31,435 nt of DNA, from the NCBI GenBank assembly GCA_027604685.1, contig JADHYX010000156.1:1-31435 (forward strand), given 5' to 3'. The notes under the pieces were generated by a model, which was not told the DNA's origin, ran no database searches, and worked only from the letters and a program-made list of their open reading frames with translations. The position numbers and the translations under genes were made by a program. Shown piece after piece: positions 22,603 to 31,435 of this stretch. Source of the DNA: Lobulomyces angularis. Taxonomy: Eukaryota; Chytridiomycota; Chytridiomycetes; Lobulomycetales; Lobulomycetaceae. Position 1 is the stretch's first letter; every line of letters begins with the position of its first letter.

Positions 22603-23009
22603 ACTTTAAAAAAGGATTCTAGTAAGAAAAAATAAACTTTAGGTGGTTAATGTACAAAAAATTGAAATAAAGACAATTTTCGACTTTTGATGAGTACTGT
22701 TAAAATAAACAATAAAACAAATAAAAATAATTGAAATTTGAAAACGATAATAAATAAGTGAAGTGATGAGCGACAAAGTAATTTAATTTCTCCTTCAAAT
22801 TTCTTTTTTTAAATTTTTTTTTACAAAAAGACGCAAAAAAACATCATTATTCCAAAAGATAGATTATAATAAAAGAAGTATTTCACTTACCTTTTAAAGT
22901 ATAATTTTTTTTGTTTCAAATCAAAGCTTATATAAAGTATATAAATGATGTAGAAAAAATAAAAAAAAAAAAAATAAAAGTTTAAAAATTTTTTTAATTT
23001 ACAAAAAGC
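22603..23009. promoter_or_regulatory. Upstream region of the coiled-coil gene
   Basis: These 407 bases separate the 3' end of the pseudokinase gene from the coiled-coil gene, both on the minus strand. Besides the probable 5'-UTR intron, TATA-like runs (TTATATAAAG and GTATATAAATG) lie at about 22928-22950. That is 35-60 bp upstream of the donor on the minus strand and could mark the core promoter. Confidence 0.4.
22619..22890 (-). other. Probable 5'-UTR intron of the coiled-coil gene
   Basis: Reading the minus strand, ACTTTAAAAG is followed by a strong donor GTAAGT (rc of 22885-22890). A T-rich tract then ends in TTCTTACTAG at 22619, 17 bases before the ATG at 22602. The implied 272-bp intron would be several times longer than the coding introns in this window. 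This is inferred from splice signals only. Confidence 0.5.
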
Positions 23010-24823
23010 CTAATCTTCAAAATCGTGATGTGTTTTACAACTAAAATACGAAAAATAATAAATACAATTTCTACAAAATCTATAGAATATATCTTTATTT
23101 GTTGCATTAGTGGAGGTTATGGAAACGAAACTGGAATAATCTTCTATTGCGAAATCTTGATAGTTACTCTCAATCGAAACTGAAGGTAAGCTGCTCACTG
23201 ACGGATAACTCCTCAGCCTTTGAAATTGCATCTGGAAAATATTTTTTACTTTGGCTAACTTTATATCTTTACTTTTAAAGCTCTCACAACAAAATTTCAA
23301 ATTATGCAAGCTCTTAAACTGAATTCTGGTGTCTATATTTGGATCCAGCATTTGTAAAATGTTTTGTTTTAAGATTTTTGTTGAACGTTTTTTCTTTTTG
23401 ATGAGATATTTTTTTAATTTTGTTTCTTTTTCATTCAAATCTTGTTCACTCGTTTCAAAAACGAGACGAAACTTGTTGCCAAGAATTAAATCTTCCAGCA
23501 GTTTTCCCAAAGAAAAAACTTCTTGCGGCTCTTGAAAAAATGAAAATGAATTTCGTTGTTCTGATAATTTGTTGTATGTAAAATAATTATTGTTTTTTTC
23601 TGTTGCAGCTTGAAATGTTACAGTAGATCCTAATGCTCTTGAAGACTCAGGCGTTTGACCGTTAAAAAAGGAACTTAATTCTGAAAAATCAGCTTTTTCA
23701 ATGTTAGTGGTATTTTCTGTTTGAGGGCTCCCAAATTTTGGCGTTGCATTTAGTGATAAATTCGAACGGAAATTGTGCGTTGTATTTAAATTAAAAGAGT
23801 TGTTCTGTTCGATGGGTAATAAAGAATCCGTAGAACCAATATTGCTTTTTGTAGCTTTTGAATCTCTTCGATTGTTATCAGGTATATATGTTTGAAATAC
23901 TGCATTTCCAAAATTTATTAACTTAATTTTTTTAGTTTTCATGTTGATTAAAATGTTTTTTGCTTAAATAAAGAAAAAAAGAAATACAATAAATAAGTTT
24001 GAAAGTTTAAAACTAGGTGATTTATTATTTTTTTTTACTTGACAAATCATTATGAAAGTATCCTCTTCTCTCGAGCTCTTCTACGGTTGAATAAATTTGT
24101 CTAAAAATTAATTTTGCTTCTTTTTCTTTTAAACCAGATTCACCTATGTATTTATTTAAACTAATCCTAATAAAAAAAATAATTATATAAGGGTCTAGCA
24201 TCATATACCAGTTTTGATCTAAATATTCACTAATGATATAAAAGCTTCCTTCTGTTTCATTAACCTCACCAAAAAAATTCTTTTCTTTTTTATAAAAATA
24301 TTCAACATATTTTATAACACTCAAATCCTTTTCATCTTTTAAACTAATAAAAAAAAGAAAAAAAAAAATTAGAAATTTGGATAAAACAAAAAAAATAATA
24401 AAAACCTATTTAAAACGAAAATTTCCATAGGAACTTTCATCGCCGTAAGTGGATCCTCATAAATACTTTTTATTTCAGACTCTTTAATTGCTTTACATTT
24501 ATACAATTTCTCGTCATACTTTCGCTTAATTGTAAACAGCTCATAGTCCTCTCCTTTTTCTGAATTATTTTTTTGCTTTCTTAAACCTAAAATTTTGTAT
24601 TTCTCTTCAAATAATTTCTTATTCAATTTTGGCATCAAAAAATCTTTTTTAAAAAAAAAAAAGATATTAATGTTGTAACACTTCTTTATTTAATTTATTT
24701 TTTTTTCATTTTCTTACCTGGAATATAAACCTCTTCTATTTTACTTCGTTGACCTTCAATATAATCAATTTCTGATGAATCCGTAAATGTGTCAGTATAT
24801 GGATTGTACAAGTAGTTGGGCAT
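23010..24823 (-). CDS. PASK/PIM-like protein pseudokinase with long insertion
   Basis: Five exons (24823-24718, 24643-24406, 24343-24209, 24166-24039, 23962-23010) encode 519 residues. The N-lobe has the ATP-lysine strand LYKCKAIKE (about residue 87) and the helix-C region MKVPMEIFVLNRL with its Glu. The latter resembles the 'VPLEIxIL' of fungal PAS-kinase-type enzymes. The catalytic loop reads YFHNDLSTKNILI: the Asp and Asn are kept but HRD is HND and the usual Lys is Ser. DFG is replaced by NFG (KLINFGNAVF), removing the Mg-binding Asp. No APE motif follows. Instead a Ser/Asn/Thr-rich insert of about 130 residues leads to C-lobe remnants (EVFSLGKLLEDLILG and MLDPNIDTRIQFKSL). This is probably a catalytically dead or much altered kinase acting as scaffold or regulator. 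No PAS domain is present. Confidence 0.8.
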
Positions 24824-25138
24824 TTTTTCTTCCTTTAGTTTTTAATGTAAATATATTTCAATTTATTTTTTTTATATTTTTTTTTTTTTGCTAGCCAATC
24901 AATTTCAACAAATAAAGAAGAATTTTTTTTTTTTAAATACTTATTTTCAATATTAAGCATAATAAAATAAGCATAGTTACAAAAAATAAAATAAAAATAA
25001 AAATAAAAGAAATAAAAATAAAGTCTTCTACTATATAAAAAAAAAAAAAAAAACAGTTTTCATAAAACTTCCACTTTAAAAATATATTTTTTTTTCTTTA
25101 TTATAATTTATATATATGTATATATTTTTTTTTGTTTT
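24824..25138. other. Intergenic region with (AAAAT)n microsatellite
   Basis: This is AT-rich spacer between the mutase stop and the pseudokinase start. An imperfect AAAAT/AAATA repeat runs from about 24970 to 25022, followed by a poly-A tract. It must contain the pseudokinase promoter, but no motif is clear. Confidence 0.5.
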
Positions 25139-28382
<3,244 letters not shown>

Positions 28383-29557
28383 TGTTTTTAAATAAAATTT
28401 TTTACTCTATTTTCTAAAAATTTTAACAAAAAAAAAAATCAAATTTTTTTTTGGGGAAAATTATAATTTTGTTTTAATGAAGAACTGCTCAATCCAACAG
28501 AAAAATTAAGAAACGAAACAATTTATTTAAAATATATCTACTTTAAAAATTTAAAAAAAAAAAGAGCTCTTGAGAAAAGCATAATCTGCTTTGTACAATA
28601 GTCATTCGATTTCTTTGCATTTCTTTGCAAGTCAATTATTCTACAAAGTTAGCTCTTAAAATTATTTTGATTAAGAACTTTGAAAAAAAATGTAAGGTAA
28701 GGTAGTATTTTGTTCTGTTGGAAAAAGTTCAAGTTGTTTATTTTGAAATACAATCAGATTTTCAAAAATAATTTATTAAAAAATATGTATAAGATAACAA
28801 TATTTTTTTTTTTTATACATTAGATATTTTTTAAGAAAGTATCCTCGGATTAAATATTTTTTTTCCATATAAACCTTTATCAGAATCATCCAAAAGCTAA
28901 AAAATATTTTTTTTTAACACAGTCATATGTTTCATAGATTCAAGTATCTTATTTTTTAAGTTATAATCCTTTTTTATTTTTTTAATTACAATTTTTAACC
29001 CAAGAAAATAGAAAAAATAAATTAAAAAATGAATGAAGAAACTTGCACAAAGTTCCAAGTTTATAGAGGAAACAATAAGAAAAATAGAGTGTTAAACTGA
29101 AAAACATATTTTTCCTGGCAGTAAGTTAATCAGCATATCTTTTTTAAAAAAAAAATGGTATAATTATTTTTTGATAATTGCATTTATCTAATATCGAAAT
29201 AAAGACAAATTGAAATGCACAAAAATAAAATAAAAAATAGAGCTATTGAATAATTAGCAGCAGCTAAAACTTACCATGTTTGGATTTACTAAAAATAAGT
29301 GCTCAAAAAAAATGACTAAAAAAAGTACCCTGTACCTCCTTCATTGCATTTGATTACTATTTTTACTTATTGATAAAGAATATTTTATAGGAATTTTTAG
29401 CTATGTATAATATTTTTTTTATTCTCTAGAATAATTGGAACTGAATTCTAGAAAAATTTTAATTTTTCTTTGTAAAAAATTTTAATTTTTTCCCTTGTAG
29501 ACTTATTATTTTTAATTTCAAATTTTATATAGTAAAGAGATTTGATTAAAATATACA
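28383..29557. promoter_or_regulatory. Long divergent intergenic region
   Basis: This 1.17-kb AT-rich segment lies between the divergent mutase and seven-helix genes and should contain both promoters. A CTTTGTA/TACAAAG inverted repeat (about 28591 and 28640) flanks a doubled TTTCTTTGCA motif near 28611-28630. No tRNA, snRNA or open frame could be supported. Confidence 0.4.
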
Positions 29558-31001
29558 ATGGCAGAAATGACAGTATTCATAAAAAATCCAGATCCATTTT
29601 TTCAATCCAACATGAATTCTGCAATCTTGGCAGCATCTATTGATGTATTGGATTTTTTGTTAGCAAACGTGATTCTATACAACACGCTAAAAAAGAACCA
29701 CCGAAAGAAGAAATTTAACAACTTGATGTTGATAGCAGCATTAGCATGGTGGTTATTTACTCTCACCAGCTTAGTGACAGATGCAGCTGCAATCATCTTT
29801 GGAGTTAACTTGTGGGTTTTTCCTAATCGGCATCCTGTTTGGATTATGTTTTTAGTTCGATTTTTAACGTACTATGGCTCGATAATGTGCTATCAACTTC
29901 TGACTATTCACAGGTGCAAAGAAATGGGATTTTATTTAATTAAAATTTATTATTAATAACTATAGATTTTCCAAGTTAGTACAAAACATTCGACCATACC
30001 CGAAATTTGTAGATTATTTATTAATTTTGATAGCAGTCCTAATTAATTCACTCTTTGTTTTGCCTGCGTTGTTTGACTATTTGTGTGCCTTGTTGGATGA
30101 TCATTGGTGGTTGGATGATAATGTCGGATTCTGCAATAACCTTATCATCACCACACCATATCCTACATATGGGGAATTTTACTCTCTCGAGCTGTTGGGA
30201 GGTAAATAATTTTTTAAAAAAAAAAAAAAAAAAAAAAGTATTTTGAATTGTCAATAAAAAAAGGATAAACTAATTTTTTTTAATTTTTTGTTTCCCTTAT
30301 ATTTAGCGTTGATTCAAGTGTTTGGAATTCCAATCTTCGAAACATTACGTACAAAAAAAAAAATAGATACAACTTAATAAGTATAAAAAAAACTGTTTTT
30401 TTTTTGTTAGTTGGATTTTCTTTGTTACTAATAGTCATTAAAGTAGATAAGATATCCAAGATTTTCAAAAAAGCCAGCAAAGGATACGATGTTCAGTCAA
30501 TAAAAATTAAAAAAATTAAAAAAGAAATCAAAGTTTTTTGTATAGTTTGGTTGTGTGTGGTTTGGGTAGCTGGAATCATCAATATCATTGCACAATCAAA
30601 TTGGGTAATATACCTGTTTTCCGATGATGATGTTATGAATTTTAATTATTATGGTTTTTTTAACTCTTTTGGAAATCTTTTGGTTGGAGTTGAAGTAATT
30701 TGAATAAAGAATTAAAATTTTTTTTTTTCTTCTTTTAACAATAAAAAATTAATGAAATATTTTCTAGTTCGCATTCTACTTTCAATTTATGGAAAAATTA
30801 ACAGCACTAGCTACAGTTGGAAGAGAAAAGTTGGGAGAAAAAGAAAAAAATGGAAGTTTCTGCTCTGTAAGCCAAGATGATAAAGCTTCAAGAACGTCAC
30901 AAGTGGACGTTAGTAAACGAAAGACTAAAACTATGATGGATTCCAAATCGGACATCCCTGGCCTAACAGGAAGTGAAGCTGCAGAAGAAAGTTTTAGTTA
31001 A
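29558..31001 (+). CDS. Seven-helix membrane protein, candidate orphan receptor
   Basis: Five exons (29558-29913, 29966-30201, 30307-30348, 30411-30694, 30768-31001) give 383 residues. Seven hydrophobic segments can be read. They begin at about SAILAASIDVLDFLLANVIL, LMLIAALAWWLFTLTSLVTD, IMFLVRFLTYYGSIMCYQLL, LLILIAVLINSLFVLPALFD, LLGGALIQVFGIPIFETLLG, FCIVWLCVVWVAGIINIIAQ and GNLLVGVEFAFYFQFMEKL. A roughly 70-residue hydrophilic Lys/Ser-rich C-terminal tail follows, as in many GPCRs with phosphorylatable tails. There is no signal peptide and I see no DRY, NPxxY or retinal-lysine motif that would name a GPCR class. The loop between helices 5 and 6 is Lys-rich. A lineage-specific seven-TM receptor is the best guess; a transporter-like protein is not excluded. 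Confidence 0.75.
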
Positions 31002-31435
31002 CAATAAATATTTATTTTTTTGCATTTTTTATTGAGATAATTTATAATTAGTAATATTATTGTTTTAGTATTTTTAAAATCTTTCATTTTAATGAAAAAA
31101 ATTTAAAAAAATAAAATAAAAAAAAAATATTTTTAAAAAAGTTATTGAAAGCTTTTATTTTTATATTTTTTTTGTAATAAAAACCGAAACTCGGTAAAAA
31201 AATCCAATACAGGTTACTACATACAGCTCTCAAAGGTAAAGTGATAAATAGCCTCTGCAAACTTTGCTTTAGCAAATTCGGTTAATAGTAAGTTATTATC
31301 ATTTAGAGAAAAGTATTATCATTTATTATCCCAATTAAACAAATTTACTTTTACAATTAAATAGACTAATTAAAAAAAAAAAATTAAAAAATAAAATAGA
31401 TGCTTGATAAAAAAAAAAAAATTAAAAAAATAAAA
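31002..31435. other. Right-edge intergenic sequence
   Basis: This is AT-rich 3' flank of the seven-helix gene. The segment 31190-31300 is less AT-monotonous and has a short open minus-strand frame, but it has no acceptable start or splice acceptor. Nothing firm is supported here. Confidence 0.5.

Noticed and set aside
28590..28650. Structured RNA (snRNA or tRNA-like) around the CTTTGTA/TACAAAG hairpin
   Set aside because: The stem is only 7 bp with a long loop, and no Sm site, A/B box or other RNA-gene signal is seen.
31200..31320. Minus-strand frame ending TEFAKAKFAEAIYHFTFESC, looks like a C-terminal exon
   Set aside because: The frame is closed by a stop about 40 bases upstream of the likely part, with no ATG and no AG acceptor in between.

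Overview
The window comes from a strongly AT-rich, intron-rich eukaryotic nuclear genome. It holds eleven protein-coding genes, almost all broken by short GT-AG introns of about 40-110 bp with T-rich 3' ends and an A/T spacer. I rebuilt ten of the eleven exon by exon, and in each case the summed exon length is divisible by three. The gene content points to a flagellated fungus or a close relative (zoosporic early-diverging Holomycota). An ERMES subunit (Mmm1), a Cti6-like PHD protein and a LRR-TM-SH3 receptor suggest the fungal side. CFAP99 and a possible tubulin-polyglutamylase (TPGS1-like) protein indicate a motile cilium. Methylmalonyl-CoA mutase fits lineages outside the Dikarya. The species cannot be named from this sequence alone.

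Left part (1-9.3 kb): 1-1366 has no convincing gene. A LRR-transmembrane-double SH3 receptor runs on the minus strand (1367-3690). It is divergent from an Nsa1/WDR74-type WD40 ribosome-assembly factor (4156-5662). Then follow a PHD-finger protein resembling Cti6 of the Rpd3L deacetylase complex (5966-7173) and a PP6/Sit4-type protein phosphatase catalytic subunit (7802-9280). A weak C/D-box snoRNA candidate lies between the last two.

Middle part (9.6-20.2 kb, all plus strand): a RIIa-domain protein (9613-10806) is followed 138 bp later by CFAP99 (10945-13725), a small ciliary pair. Next is a 20-exon gene (14171-18551) joining a PanP-like PLP-dependent decarboxylase to a 4-coumarate-CoA-ligase-type acyl-CoA synthetase in one 1092-residue frame; this is the most unusual object in the window. 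A 10-N assembly gap precedes MMM1 (18911-20159).

Right part (20.4-31.4 kb): three minus-strand genes follow. They are a 593-residue coiled-coil protein with a Pro/Gln/Asn-rich head (20396-22602, probably with a 5'-UTR intron), a PASK/PIM-like pseudokinase with NFG in place of DFG (23010-24823), and mitochondrial methylmalonyl-CoA mutase (25139-28382). The last gene, on the plus strand, is a 383-residue seven-helix membrane protein (29558-31001), a possible orphan receptor.

There is no operon logic here. The only likely functional pairing by position is the RIIa protein with CFAP99. No tRNA, rRNA, transposon or CRISPR was seen.
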